From: Pseudomonas baltica
Lineage (GTDB): Bacteria; Pseudomonadota; Gammaproteobacteria; Pseudomonadales; Pseudomonadaceae
DNA: 64,000 nt
NCBI RefSeq assembly: GCF_031880315.1
Contig: NZ_CP134771.1
Coordinates: forward strand, 4,453,501 to 4,517,500
Reading direction: 5' to 3'
The position numbers and the translations under genes are program-made. The number at the start of each line of letters is the position of its first letter. Within the stretch, counting starts at the first letter, position 1. Below, one piece after another: positions 16,669 to 26,336 of the stretch. The notes under the pieces were generated by a model. That model searched no databases and was not told the origin of the DNA. It was given only the letters and a program-made list of their open reading frames with translations.

Positions 16669-16716
16669 TCCGCGAGCTCATGGAACCGCGCGAATGTTTC
16701 GCCCGGTTCTGAACGC

Positions 16717-16751
16717 AACGCCCGGTCCGGCTTTATGCCTGACCGGGCGTT
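16717..16751 (+). terminator. Terminator-like hairpin between infB and rbfA
   Basis: Eleven-base arms AACGCCCGGTC and GACCGGGCGTT with a 13-base loop, followed by a poor T run (TTGCC). It could attenuate or process the infB-rbfA transcript rather than end it. Confidence 0.5.
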
Positions 16752-16778
16752 TGCCGCTCTAGTTACAGGTAGTGAAAC

Positions 16779-17180
16779 ATGGCAAAAGAATACAGCCGTA
16801 CCCAACGGATCGGCGATCAGATGCAGCGCGAGCTGGCACAATTGATTCGTCGTGAAGTCAAGGATCCCCGCGTGGGCCTGGTCACCATCACTGCCGTCGA
16901 CGTCAGCCGTGACGTGGGCCACGCCAAGGTGTACATCACCGTGATGGGCGAGGACAGCGCCGAAGACATCAAGCAGAGCATCAAGGTGCTCAACTCCGCC
17001 GCTGGCTTTCTGCGCATGCAGTTGGCCAAGGAAATGAAGCTGCGCAGCGTGCCGCAATTGCACTTCCATTACGACGAAAGCGTTTCGCGCGGTGCCCACC
17101 TGTCGGCGCTGATCGAACGTGCCGTGGCAGAGGACAATCTTCACCCCGAAGACGGTCCGGAAACAGACGCCAAGGAGTAA
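16779..17180 (+). CDS. rbfA: 30S ribosome-binding factor RbfA
   Basis: Late 30S assembly and cold-adaptation factor binding near the 16S 5' helix. The 133 residues form a KH-fold domain (about 5-112) with the conserved opening [17 protein letters not shown], the KDPRVG turn and YITVMG, and an acidic C-terminal tail (about 115-133). It is 110 bases after infB and 3 bases before truB. Confidence 0.96.
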   Translation: MAKEYSRTQRIGDQMQRELAQLIRREVKDPRVGLVTITAVDVSRDVGHAKVYITVMGEDSAEDIKQSIKVLNSAAGFLRMQLAKEMKLRSVPQLHFHYDESVSRGAHLSALIERAVAEDNLHPEDGPETDAKE

Positions 17181-17183
17181 TCG

Positions 17184-18101
17184 GTGGCTCAGGTCAAACG
17201 TATTCGCCGCAACGTCAGCGGCATCATTCTGCTCGACAAGCCGCTGGGATTCACCTCTAACGCCGCCCTGCAGAAAGTCCGCTGGCTGCTGAACGCCGAG
17301 AAGGCCGGGCACACCGGCAGCCTCGACCCGTTGGCCACCGGTGTATTGCCGTTGTGCTTCGGCGAGGCTACCAAGTTTTCCCAGTACCTGCTCGAGTCCG
17401 ACAAGGGCTACGAGACGGTGATGCAACTCGGGCAGACCACCACCACGGCGGATGCCGAGGGTGAGGTCCTGCAGACTCGTGAGGTGACCGTCGGTCGCGC
17501 CGATATCGAGGCTGCTCTGCCAGCGTTTCGCGGCCCTATCATGCAGATCCCGCCTATGTACTCGGCGCTCAAGCGTGATGGCCAGCCGCTGTACAAGCTC
17601 GCCCGTGCAGGGGAAGTAGTGGAGCGGGAAGCGCGTTCTGTTACTATTGGTCGGCTGGAATTGCTCGAACACGAGCAGACCCGCGCCAGACTGTCGGTAG
17701 GCTGCACTAAAGGCACCTATATCCGTACGCTGGTCGAAGACATTGGCGAGCAGCTGGGCTGTGGCGCCTACGTCGCGGAACTGCGCCGTACCCACGCCGG
17801 GCCATTCAGCCTGGCCCAGACTGTCACCCTCGAAGAGCTCGAGGCGGTACACGCCGAAGGCGGCAACGAGGCGGTGGATCGCTTCCTGATGCCATCGGAC
17901 AGCGGCTTGCAGGATTGGCCTCTGTTGCAGTTCTCCGAGGCCAGCGCGCACTACTGGTTGCACGGGCAGGCGGTCAGAGCCCCCGATGCACCGCGCTTCG
18001 GGATGGTGCGGGTACAGGATCACAATGGTCGCTTCATCGGGATCGGTGAAGTGAGCGAAGACGGGCGCATTGCGCCACGTCGACTGATTCGGTCGGAATG
18101 A
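17184..18101 (+). CDS. truB: tRNA pseudouridine-55 synthase
   Basis: Converts U55 of the tRNA T loop to pseudouridine. In the 305 residues the catalytic motif [12 protein letters not shown] spans 42-53 with the nucleophile Asp48. Also present are GYE (motif of the RNA face), YKLAR and the KGTYIRTL signature. A C-terminal PUA-like domain occupies about 250-305. The start is GTG, three bases after the rbfA stop, which indicates coupling. Confidence 0.97.
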   Translation: MAQVKRIRRNVSGIILLDKPLGFTSNAALQKVRWLLNAEKAGHTGSLDPLATGVLPLCFGEATKFSQYLLESDKGYETVMQLGQTTTTADAEGEVLQTREVTVGRADIEAALPAFRGPIMQIPPMYSALKRDGQPLYKLARAGEVVEREARSVTIGRLELLEHEQTRARLSVGCTKGTYIRTLVEDIGEQLGCGAYVAELRRTHAGPFSLAQTVTLEELEAVHAEGGNEAVDRFLMPSDSGLQDWPLLQFSEASAHYWLHGQAVRAPDAPRFGMVRVQDHNGRFIGIGEVSEDGRIAPRRLIRSE

Positions 18102-18244
18102 CCGATCCCGGTCGCTGGGGGTTCCCTGGCGGCTGGTCGAGGACGGCTGTCAACAGGCACGGTCGCACCTCTTTTTATTAATACAGGGTATTACCCTGGC
18201 CTGTTGGAATCCGCTTGCGGGTTCCCTAGTACTGGAGATGCCTC

Positions 18245-18514
18245 ATGGCTCTTAGCGTTGAAGACAAAGCTCAAATCGTTGCCGACTACCAGCAAGCCGT
18301 TGGTGATACTGGTTCGCCAGAAGTGCAAGTTGCACTGCTGACCCACAACATCAACAAGCTGCAAGGTCACTTCAAGGCCAACGGCAAGGATCACCACTCG
18401 CGTCGTGGTCTGATCCGTATGGTCAACCAGCGCCGCAAGCTGCTGGACTACCTGAAGGGCAAGGACATCACCCGTTACAGCGCCCTGATCGGTCGTCTGG
18501 GTCTGCGTCGCTAA
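18245..18514 (+). CDS. rpsO: 30S ribosomal protein S15
   Basis: Primary 16S rRNA-binding protein of the central domain. The 89 residues are full length, with the four-helix pattern and the [17 protein letters not shown] signature. The upstream 143-base gap contains an AT-rich stretch and an AGGGTA/TACCCT hairpin (about 18185-18198), a plausible part of the translational operator known in other bacteria. It is followed by pnp, the conserved rpsO-pnp pair. Confidence 0.97.
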   Translation: MALSVEDKAQIVADYQQAVGDTGSPEVQVALLTHNINKLQGHFKANGKDHHSRRGLIRMVNQRRKLLDYLKGKDITRYSALIGRLGLRR

Positions 18515-18764
18515 TAGCGGCCTGACACGCGGTGACAAGCGTGGCGTGTTGTGTTCGCCGGCCAGGGCTCAAGCTCCGGCCTGCGAGGGCGCCGCGCGCA
18601 TTCCTGAGGTTGGTTGTCTGTCGTACCCCAGCGGGTTCACCGCCAGGGCGGACAGGCCTCCAGCCTCAAGTTGTATCTGGACGGTCATCGGGGCCGAATC
18701 CCCTGCCTGCCCAAGCATTCGCAAGAACCCAGTTCCCCCAGAGCAATCAAGAAGGTAGGAAACC
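18515..18764 (+). other. rpsO-pnp intergenic leader
   Basis: A 250-base gap without a credible gene. It contains an ACACGC/GCGTGT stem (18525-18549) soon after rpsO and a GC-rich GCCGG/CCGGC hairpin region (about 18557-18581). In E. coli the pnp leader is a double-stranded RNase III site through which PNPase autoregulates; a similar role here is inference. AGGA at 18757-18760 serves as the pnp ribosome binding site. Confidence 0.45.
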
Positions 18765-20867
18765 GTGAACCCGGTCATCAAGAAGTTTCAATTCGGTCAG
18801 TCGACCGTTACCCTCGAAACGGGCCGCATTGCCCGTCAAGCCTCAGGCGCCGTACTGGTCACCGTCGATAACGACGTCACCGTACTGGTCACCGTGGTCG
18901 GTGCCAAGCAAGCGGATCCAGGCAAGGGCTTTTTCCCTCTGTCCGTGCACTACCAGGAAAAGACCTACGCTGCCGGTAAAATTCCTGGCGGTTTCTTCAA
19001 GCGTGAAGGCCGTCCTTCCGAGAAAGAAACCCTCACCTCGCGTCTGATCGATCGCCCGATCCGCCCCCTGTTCCCTGAAGGCTTCATGAACGAAGTGCAG
19101 GTTGTCTGCACCGTCGTTTCCACCAGCAAGAAAACCGATCCGGACATCGCTGCGATGATCGGTACCTCGGCAGCCCTGGCCATCTCCGGCATTCCATTCG
19201 AAGGCCCGATCGGCGCCGCTCGTGTGGCTTTCCACGAAAGCACCGGCTATCTGCTGAACCCGACGTACGAGCAGCAGGCTGCTTCGAGCCTGGACATGGT
19301 CGTTGCCGGTACCAAGGACGCCGTGCTGATGGTTGAGTCGGAAGCCAAAGAGCTGACCGAAGACCAGATGCTGGGCGCCGTGCTGTTCGCCCACGATGAA
19401 TTCCAGTCGGTCATCAAAGCCGTCACCGAGCTGGCTGCCGAAGCTGCCAAGCCGACCTGGAGCTGGACCCCTAAAGCCTGGAACACCGAGCTGCTGGGCG
19501 CTATCCGCAGTGAGTTCGGCGATGCCGTTTCTCAGGCCTACACCATCACCGTCAAGGCTGATCGTTACGCCAAGCTGGGTGAACTGCGTGACCAGGTGGT
19601 TGCCAAGTTCGCCACTGAAAACGGCCCAAGCACTGGCGAAGTGAAGGAAATCTTCGGCGAGATCGAATACCGCACCGTTCGCGAAAACATCGTCAACGGC
19701 AAGCCACGTATCGACGGTCGCGACACCAAGACCGTACGCCCGCTGAACATCGAAGTCGGTGTTCTGCCAAAGACCCACGGTTCTTCGCTGTTCACCCGTG
19801 GTGAAACCCAGGCGCTGGTCGTTGCCACGCTGGGTACCGCCCGTGACGCGCAACTGCTCGATACCCTCGAAGGCGAGAAAAAAGACCCCTTCATGCTGCA
19901 CTACAACTTCCCGCCGTTCTCGGTCGGTGAGTGTGGTCGCATGGGCGGTGCTGGCCGTCGCGAAATCGGTCACGGCCGTCTGGCCCGTCGCAGCATCTCG
20001 GCCATGCTGCCGGATGCCAGCGAATTCCCGTACACCATCCGCGTGGTGTCGGAAATCACCGAGTCCAACGGTTCGAGCTCCATGGCGTCGGTCTGCGGTG
20101 CTTCTCTGGCACTGATGGACGCCGGTGTGCCAATGAAGGCGCCGGTTGCCGGTATCGCCATGGGCCTGGTGAAAGAAGGCGAGAAGTTCGCCATCCTCAC
20201 CGACATCCTGGGTGACGAAGATCACCTCGGCGACATGGACTTCAAGGTAGCCGGTACCGCCAAAGGCGTCACCGCGCTGCAGATGGACATCAAGATCAAC
20301 GGCATCACCGAAGAGATCATGGAAATCGCCCTGGGCCAAGCCCTGGAAGCGCGCCTGAACATCCTCGGCCAGATGAACCAGATCCTTGGCACTTCGCGTA
20401 CCGAGCTGTCGGCCAACGCGCCGACCATGATCGCTATGAAGATCGACACCGACAAGATCCGTGACGTCATCGGCAAAGGCGGCGCGACCATTCGTGCCAT
20501 CTGCGAAGAAACCAAGGCTTCGATCGATATCGAAGACGACGGCTCGATCAAGATCTTCGGTGAAAGCAAAGAAGCCGCAGAAGCTGCGCGTCAGCGCGTT
20601 CTGAGCATCACCGCCGAAGCCGAGATCGGCAAGATCTACGTCGGCAAGGTCGAGCGTATCGTTGACTTCGGTGCGTTCGTCAACATCCTGCCGGGCAAGG
20701 ACGGTCTGGTGCACATCTCGATGTTGAGCGATGCTCGCGTAGAGAAAGTCACCGACATCCTCAAGGAAGGCCAGGAAGTCGAAGTGCTGGTACTGGACGT
20801 CGACAACCGCGGTCGCATCAAGCTGTCCATCAAGGACGTCGCTGCTGCCAAGGCTTCCGGCGCGTAA
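18765..20867 (+). CDS. pnp: Polyribonucleotide nucleotidyltransferase (PNPase)
   Basis: Phosphorolytic 3'-5' exoribonuclease, trimeric, part of the RNA degradosome. The 700 residues hold two RNase PH-like cores (about 10-210 and 310-540) linked by a helical domain. A KH domain with the [12 protein letters not shown] loop lies at about 565, and an S1 domain (about 620-690, [18 protein letters not shown]) follows. The start is GTG after an AGGA Shine-Dalgarno. The gene ends at a strong terminator at 20917. Confidence 0.98.
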   Translation: MNPVIKKFQFGQSTVTLETGRIARQASGAVLVTVDNDVTVLVTVVGAKQADPGKGFFPLSVHYQEKTYAAGKIPGGFFKREGRPSEKETLTSRLIDRPIRPLFPEGFMNEVQVVCTVVSTSKKTDPDIAAMIGTSAALAISGIPFEGPIGAARVAFHESTGYLLNPTYEQQAASSLDMVVAGTKDAVLMVESEAKELTEDQMLGAVLFAHDEFQSVIKAVTELAAEAAKPTWSWTPKAWNTELLGAIRSEFGDAVSQAYTITVKADRYAKLGELRDQVVAKFATENGPSTGEVKEIFGEIEYRTVRENIVNGKPRIDGRDTKTVRPLNIEVGVLPKTHGSSLFTRGETQALVVATLGTARDAQLLDTLEGEKKDPFMLHYNFPPFSVGECGRMGGAGRREIGHGRLARRSISAMLPDASEFPYTIRVVSEITESNGSSSMASVCGASLALMDAGVPMKAPVAGIAMGLVKEGEKFAILTDILGDEDHLGDMDFKVAGTAKGVTALQMDIKINGITEEIMEIALGQALEARLNILGQMNQILGTSRTELSANAPTMIAMKIDTDKIRDVIGKGGATIRAICEETKASIDIEDDGSIKIFGESKEAAEAARQRVLSITAEAEIGKIYVGKVERIVDFGAFVNILPGKDGLVHISMLSDARVEKVTDILKEGQEVEVLVLDVDNRGRIKLSIKDVAAAKASGA

Positions 20868-20916
20868 GTGCTGTCAGCTTTGTAGCGCAGCGTGATCCGC
20901 TGCGCAGTCACACAGG

Positions 20917-20948
20917 AATGCCCCGTATCTTCGGATACGGGGCATTTT
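20917..20948 (+). terminator. Intrinsic terminator of pnp
   Basis: AATGCCCCGTATC paired with GATACGGGGCATT around a TTCG tetraloop, then TTTCATTT. The convergent large gene ends five bases beyond it and may share the hairpin. Confidence 0.9.
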
Positions 20949-20952
20949 CATT

Positions 20953-23900
20953 TCAGCCGATAGGGGCGAAACGCGTGCGTCCCAGCTTGGCGATCAGCCA
21001 AGACAAGGAGTCAGCGTTGGCCATAATGATATCGGTGCGTATCTGCGGGTTGGTGTAGAAGGCCGCGCGGGCATTCACCAATTTGTCGGTCTTGGTGAGT
21101 TTGAGTATCGCGTCGAAGGCACGACCATCGTCGGCGACAATGTCGCGCCACACCATGTTTACCCGGACTTTGAACAGAGTATGGGGTGAGGTGTTCACCG
21201 ACAGGCCGTTGCGTCGAAAGGCCAGTATTTCGTCACGGACATTGCGCCTGCCGCCGCTATTGCGGCTGAGCTGATCGATAAAGGGGGATGAGGCCTCCAC
21301 GTAGGCTATGTCCACCGTTCTGAGGATCTGATGGGAGATTTCATGGATCAACGAGACGGCCTGCTGATGCGCGAGCAACTCGGTATCGGAGGCGAGGGCA
21401 TGCACTGAGACGTCCCATGGCAGGGTAAAGAACCGCTCGGTGAGGAAAATCCGTTTGCCTGGATCTTCGTCATAGACGAAGGCTACGGTGTCTTCATAGC
21501 CCGGCATGTTGACGCCAACGACGATGCGCTTCGAGCTGGCGGGCTTCATGGGATCCGAAAGCAAATGCGTCAGTATCCGCTTGGTGTAGTCCCGTAGCTG
21601 CTCCACCGCCTGCGGGGACGGAACGTGCCCGAACGCATTGCTCAGGATCTTCAAGGTCCTGGGCGACAGCGCGACCTGCGGACTGGGTGCCTCAAGGTTC
21701 TCGAGCGCGGTCTCAAGGTAGTGGCGCGCCTTGTCATAGGCCCGCACCAGCATGGCGTGCTTGAGCGGGTGCAGTGCACTGATGTCTTTCATGCCCGACG
21801 CCAAGGTGGTGAAGCGCAGCGCGATGTCGAGGTCTGCGGCGGCCGAGTCAAAACAGCTGGGCATGATCCCGCCGCCGAGCAGGCCTTCCTTGAGGTCGAT
21901 CTGCCACTGGCCATTTACTTCTTTCAGGTCCGGGCCAGCCTTGCCATCCTTGATGATTCTCCAGTGTTCCCCAGGCTTGCCGACTTCATAGACATTCCCC
22001 GCCACCGCCGCGAAATAACGATTCGCGGTGGTGTCGACGTACAGGTTCAGCGCGGCGTTCTTGCTCAAATCTTTGAGCTGGATGTCATCACATCGCAAGT
22101 TGGCCAGGCTTCCCGAGAATTGAGGCCGCAGGGACTGAGTCGTCCAGGCGGGGTCGATGTCGACCGCTGCCGGTTCTGGCGCGGGGCTCGACGGCGCACC
22201 TTTCTTGCTCAGTGCGTGATGGGGCATGCGATTGCTGGCCAGGCTCCCCAAGGCGGTGACGAACTCCGCCAGGGACTCGCCCCAGTTGTGCTTGAGCGCC
22301 GCATCGGCCGAGCCCTTGAGCCACTGCGCGCTTTGCAGGGTGGCGATCACCGCCGCCAGTTTGCCCGGCAGGAACAGCGATCCCTGTTCGATCGCCAGGC
22401 CCAGCACGTAGCGGAAAACCTGCCAGTAGGCCTCGGCGGTGGTGACCGTCCGTGCCTTGGCCAACTCGATAAGAAGGAGCGCGTTCTCGTCATACAGGAC
22501 GTGGAGGGCATTGCCTTCGATGACTCGGCGGACCAGTTGCACCGGCCCCGGCGTGGTATCGAACACGTAGAGGTCGGACGGGTCCCAGAACAGATGAGGG
22601 TGCAGGAAGCCTTGGTGATCGTAGCGGCTGCGCACGCCATCGGGCACACGCGCGAGGATGTCTTGCTGCAAGGCGGTGTCGAGCAGCAAGGCTGCGCGCA
22701 GGGCTTCCTGATCCTTGAACTCCATCAGCCGGTGTTCTGGCCGATAGGCGCAGTAGAGCAGCACGGGACCTTGCTTCACATCGTCCGGGCCGATGAGGTA
22801 CATGCCACGCACGGTGTCGGGAGCAAAGCCCTCGGCGGCGCGCAGTTGCAGGTTGGATATGACGATCTTTTGGTCCATCGCATCATCGCGGGCCAAACCA
22901 TCCGGTTTGGCCAACACGTGGGATAGGTAGTACATCGCCGCCGCGCTGAGCCTTTTCTCCAGAAACTGCTGATAACCCTCTTCCATCAGGTACGCGGTCG
23001 CCGTGTGGCTGTAGCGCTCGCGACGTTTCCCGTAGTCGGCACTGTGGGTGGAGAGTTTGTCGGCCAGCAAGGTGCGATAGGAGCGGCCGACATCCAGCGC
23101 ATCGACCATGTCGCGGACCTTGCGTGCATCCAGCGGCAACGGCGCCTGATTCGGCCCTGAGACGCTCACCTTGAAGTTGCTGGCGGTATCGACGATGCCA
23201 CTGTGGGTCAGGGCGAATTCGGTGAGACTCTTGCTGGTGGTGACGATGTCGCCCGCGAGGGGGGACGGCGTCTCCCCGGACAGCACCGGGCTGGGCGTGA
23301 CGTGGGAATAGGTGACGGTGATCAGCGCCGGATCCGCCGCCAGGGTGGGAAAATCCTTGGCCAGCTGGACACTGAGTTGCTGATGGGCGAAGTCGTCCAG
23401 TTTGGGAATATCGAATAGATAGTTGAATTTGCTGTTGGAAACGCTGACGGCGTTCTGTAGCAGCAGCGAGTAGGTGCGCAGTTGGTGAGGCGTCGCGTCC
23501 TTGAGCCAGGTTGGCAGCAAGCTGCGGAAATACTGGATCTGCAGCGTATCGTGCAGGCGCTTGAGGGGCTTCTGAATGGGCTGGGCGTTCGCTTCGAGGT
23601 CGACGAAGCGCTGGAACAGTTTGCCGTCGAGTTCGTTGCGGATCGCGTAACTCAAATAGTGCGTGCGGGTGTTGGCACGATAGCTCACGGCGCTCTTGCT
23701 CAAGTGACCGAGCAGGTCGGCACCTACGCTCGTCAGCACCAGCTCCGGCACGGTGACGCCGGGCAGCACCGAGGGCGTATGCCACTTGATCAGGTCCTCG
23801 GCATGTATCAGGTCCATCCATTGCACCAGCTTGGGTTCCTCCTCGAACGCACCATTCATTTGATCGAGCAGACTCTGCTCATCATGGAATTGCGTCAACG

Positions 23901-26022
23901 GTTCCAGCGGCGACCACAGCAGCAGCGTGCCGGCCTCGGGGGCCGCCCGCTGCAGCACGAAGGCGCTGGTCATGGACAGTATGTGGGGCTTGCCAGGCAT
24001 CTTCAGGCTCAGCCCGAGAATACGGAAGCGGGCATTGGCCAGGGTCGGCTGGGGGCTGTCCAGAGAGTGCTGCAGCAAGTCCAGCAGTTCCGCATCGATC
24101 AGCTTGTCCTCGCGGGCCATGGCCAGTTCGATACGCAGTAGCGCTTCGGTCAGAACGTGCATGACCCGCGCAGAGAAGGTCACGCCTTTGCCAAAGCGCA
24201 CCTGCCCCTCATCGTACGCCTTGTGTTGCTCCAGATAACCGAGCGAGAAGTCGAGCTTCAGGTGGCCGATCTGCTGCCAGAGGGCTTCGGCGCTCGGCCA
24301 GGCCAGCGACTGCTGATGACGATCCAGCACCTGGAAGTCGGCCTTGCTGCCATGGGCGATGCTGCCACTGAGCGTGCCCAGGAAAAAGTCGATCAGAGCG
24401 ACGGCTTCATCGTTGTGCTTGATCCACAGGTCCTGGGGCTGCAGCGCGCCTTGGCACAGGGCGTTGATCGCGGGCGCGAATTGCCGAATGACTGATGCGC
24501 GAATATCGGGCTGGGCACCCTTGAGGCCCTTGAGCAGCGATACCAGGGAACTGGCGTGGATCATGCGTTGAAACAGCGTCACGCTGCGGTTGAGGGGCTC
24601 GGGCAGGCTCTTGACCGTGGCGCCGGCACGGTCGGTTATCCAGCGGCTGGCATCGCCGATATGGGCTAGCCGGCTATCGATGAGCGCGCGGATATCCAAG
24701 GCATCCTCAACGGCGGCAGCGGCCGTGCCGGTCTGTGCGCCGGGGAAGCGCAAGGCATGGGCCAGGCGCCTGGCGATCAGGGCGCTCAAGTTGTCCGCAA
24801 GCACCAGGAAGGCGCCTTGGTCGATGTCGGTCAGGGTAATGTCGGTGGGGGCTTCATCTTGCAACAGGTTCCAGTGATCCTGTGCGATCGCGATCCAGCG
24901 CGGTGCCTGGGAGACCCGCTCGATGCAGTGACGCTTGAGGGCCTCTCGATCAGCGAAATGCAGCAGGCCGCCGCTGGCACTGTACACAAAGAGGCCTTGG
25001 GTGGCTTCGGTGCGATGCTGGAGGACCAGGCTGTCGGCAATCGGTACCACGGCCTTGTCACCTTCCTGCAATGCGGCGAACGCAAGAGTGTGCGCGCTCA
25101 GGGTGTCAACGTCCGGGATCAGCAGCTCGCGCAGCCATTCCAGTTGCCCGGCGCTGATCTGTCCACTGGCCGCTGACTGGATGAGCATCCGCGCATAGTT
25201 GTCGGCCAACCCGAGGGCGAGGGCATCGCGGCGGTCGCTGCCGACGTCGTTATCGGCGCCTGCCCAGTACTCGCGCAAGGTGCGGGCGAAGGCTCCCGGG
25301 ACGGCGATGGTGGCTTCAAGCAGCGCCGCTTCGCAGCTGTCGTGGTAGGCCGGGTCGGGTTCGACGGCGTCACCGCGCAGGTAGCGACGGCGCAGCCCTA
25401 TGCCCAGAGGCTGGCCGCTGAACAGGTCGAGGGCACTGTCACGCAGCGTTTCGGTGCGCAGCACGACATCGTCGCCGGCGACGATCTGCAAGCGGTGCCC
25501 GGCGATGTCCGTGGTGCCATCGAGCACGCCCGAGAAAGCCTGGGTCACACAGTCGTCCATGACGCTGCGCAACGTTGGCAGCTTGCTCAGCCCCTCGGCG
25601 AAATTGCCGAGCAGGTCGATCTGTTCCTGCAGGAGCTGCTGCGACCACTGTTCGAATACCGGGTACGCCAGCTCAACGAATTGCAGCGGCTGGGTGGCGA
25701 CGCCCAGATGTGCCAGTTCGCTTTGCAACGAGCTCTCCAGCTGGCGCAGGTTATCGAAGCCTTGCACGCCGCGCAGAGGGCTATAGAGGTAAACCGCCTT
25801 GAGCGCCGGGTTGCGCTGATGGAATACCAGGCAACCGGTAGAGGCCGGTTGGGCATTTTTCAGCGCCTCCACGCGCATGTTTTCGGGGATGGCTGTTTCG
25901 TCGGCCAGGCGGCTTAGCCAAGCTGTTTCCTCGATGCTGAGAATATCGCTGGAGGCGGCCTCCAGCGCCGTCTTGAAATGGGCGAAGAGGGTACTTGCTT
26001 CGAAATAGGGGGTGACGGTCAT
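20953..26022 (-). CDS. Very large toxin-like protein with four related internal segments and a C-terminal HEISH metallopeptidase-like site
   Basis: A 1,689-residue protein that I cannot name by function. It resembles the large Pseudomonas proteins annotated as dermonecrotic toxin domain/DUF6543-type; this is memory of the family, not a search. Four related segments recur near residues 70-105, 339-378, about 695-735 and about 1090-1130. Each follows the pattern hydrophobic strand, Y/W-S-P or similar, F-x-(D/S), then a helix. Near the end is HEISH (1560-1564) followed by R-T-V-D-I-A-Y, with Asp1571 and Tyr1574. This recalls the aspzincin (M35) arrangement HExxH then GTxDxxY, though the spacing is two residues shorter. 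No signal peptide or clear membrane segment is seen. I chose ATG 26022 because GGGAAG lies just upstream; a GTG at 26067 lacks a ribosome binding site. No chaperone or immunity gene is adjacent. Confidence 0.8.
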   Translation of the reverse strand: MTVTPYFEASTLFAHFKTALEAASSDILSIEETAWLSRLADETAIPENMRVEALKNAQPASTGCLVFHQRNPALKAVYLYSPLRGVQGFDNLRQLESSLQSELAHLGVATQPLQFVELAYPVFEQWSQQLLQEQIDLLGNFAEGLSKLPTLRSVMDDCVTQAFSGVLDGTTDIAGHRLQIVAGDDVVLRTETLRDSALDLFSGQPLGIGLRRRYLRGDAVEPDPAYHDSCEAALLEATIAVPGAFARTLREYWAGADNDVGSDRRDALALGLADNYARMLIQSAASGQISAGQLEWLRELLIPDVDTLSAHTLAFAALQEGDKAVVPIADSLVLQHRTEATQGLFVYSASGGLLHFADREALKRHCIERVSQAPRWIAIAQDHWNLLQDEAPTDITLTDIDQGAFLVLADNLSALIARRLAHALRFPGAQTGTAAAAVEDALDIRALIDSRLAHIGDASRWITDRAGATVKSLPEPLNRSVTLFQRMIHASSLVSLLKGLKGAQPDIRASVIRQFAPAINALCQGALQPQDLWIKHNDEAVALIDFFLGTLSGSIAHGSKADFQVLDRHQQSLAWPSAEALWQQIGHLKLDFSLGYLEQHKAYDEGQVRFGKGVTFSARVMHVLTEALLRIELAMAREDKLIDAELLDLLQHSLDSPQPTLANARFRILGLSLKMPGKPHILSMTSAFVLQRAAPEAGTLLLWSPLEPLTQFHDEQSLLDQMNGAFEEEPKLVQWMDLIHAEDLIKWHTPSVLPGVTVPELVLTSVGADLLGHLSKSAVSYRANTRTHYLSYAIRNELDGKLFQRFVDLEANAQPIQKPLKRLHDTLQIQYFRSLLPTWLKDATPHQLRTYSLLLQNAVSVSNSKFNYLFDIPKLDDFAHQQLSVQLAKDFPTLAADPALITVTYSHVTPSPVLSGETPSPLAGDIVTTSKSLTEFALTHSGIVDTASNFKVSVSGPNQAPLPLDARKVRDMVDALDVGRSYRTLLADKLSTHSADYGKRRERYSHTATAYLMEEGYQQFLEKRLSAAAMYYLSHVLAKPDGLARDDAMDQKIVISNLQLRAAEGFAPDTVRGMYLIGPDDVKQGPVLLYCAYRPEHRLMEFKDQEALRAALLLDTALQQDILARVPDGVRSRYDHQGFLHPHLFWDPSDLYVFDTTPGPVQLVRRVIEGNALHVLYDENALLLIELAKARTVTTAEAYWQVFRYVLGLAIEQGSLFLPGKLAAVIATLQSAQWLKGSADAALKHNWGESLAEFVTALGSLASNRMPHHALSKKGAPSSPAPEPAAVDIDPAWTTQSLRPQFSGSLANLRCDDIQLKDLSKNAALNLYVDTTANRYFAAVAGNVYEVGKPGEHWRIIKDGKAGPDLKEVNGQWQIDLKEGLLGGGIMPSCFDSAAADLDIALRFTTLASGMKDISALHPLKHAMLVRAYDKARHYLETALENLEAPSPQVALSPRTLKILSNAFGHVPSPQAVEQLRDYTKRILTHLLSDPMKPASSKRIVVGVNMPGYEDTVAFVYDEDPGKRIFLTERFFTLPWDVSVHALASDTELLAHQQAVSLIHEISHQILRTVDIAYVEASSPFIDQLSRNSGGRRNVRDEILAFRRNGLSVNTSPHTLFKVRVNMVWRDIVADDGRAFDAILKLTKTDKLVNARAAFYTNPQIRTDIIMANADSLSWLIAKLGRTRFAPIG

Positions 26023-26209
26023 GATCTTCCCTGCGAGACGGTCCCGGACAATCCGGTTCGGAACCACGACGCTACGCGCGCAGGCCGCAGGGGTAGCGGT
26101 AGATAAATCAGAGACTGGCGCGCGCCGGTATTTGGCGAAGATGCAACTTGCACGCGGGCTTAAGGCGCCATCATGCAGTATGCACGACCCAGAGATTTTG
26201 CTGATTTTG

Positions 26210-26222
26210 TAAGCTATTGATT
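26210..26222. promoter_or_regulatory. IHF site upstream of the BON gene
   Basis: TAAGCTATTGATT is a perfect reverse-strand match to the IHF consensus WATCAANNNNTTR. It sits 27 bases upstream of the -24 box, inside an AT-rich tract, as expected for DNA looping at a sigma-54 promoter. Confidence 0.6.
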
Positions 26223-26248
26223 TTAATAGATTATTTTTAAATATGAAC

Positions 26249-26266
26249 TTGGCACAACCCCTGCAA
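26249..26266 (+). promoter_or_regulatory. Sigma-54 promoter of the BON gene
   Basis: TTGGCAC-AACCC-CTGCAA: the invariant GG and GC are exactly 12 bases apart, as in the consensus TGGCAC-N5-TTGCA. The start of transcription is predicted near 26276, leaving a 60-base leader to the ATG at 26337. Confidence 0.75.
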
Positions 26267-26336
26267 TCCTATCTAGTAACTCTGCAGCCTTGACCATAAA
26301 AGGCGCAGGTTTTTTCGAAAAACAGGAGTGACTCGT

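Larger units (their letters stand above)
26023..26336. other. Divergent control region between the toxin-like gene and the BON gene
   Basis: The 314 bases hold no gene. Toward the BON gene there is an AT-rich stretch with an IHF site and a sigma-54 promoter (listed separately). Upstream are a perfect TGCAA-C-TTGCA dyad (26142-26152) and a TGCA-GTA-TGCA pair (26174-26184), possible activator sites. I found no convincing promoter for the leftward gene. Confidence 0.5.

Noticed and set aside
18843..20714. 623-codon open frame on the - strand
   Set aside because: Antisense of pnp; His/Asp-rich shadow composition.
20953..26067. Longer form of the toxin-like gene from GTG 26067
   Set aside because: No ribosome binding site before the GTG, whereas GGGAAG precedes the ATG at 26022.
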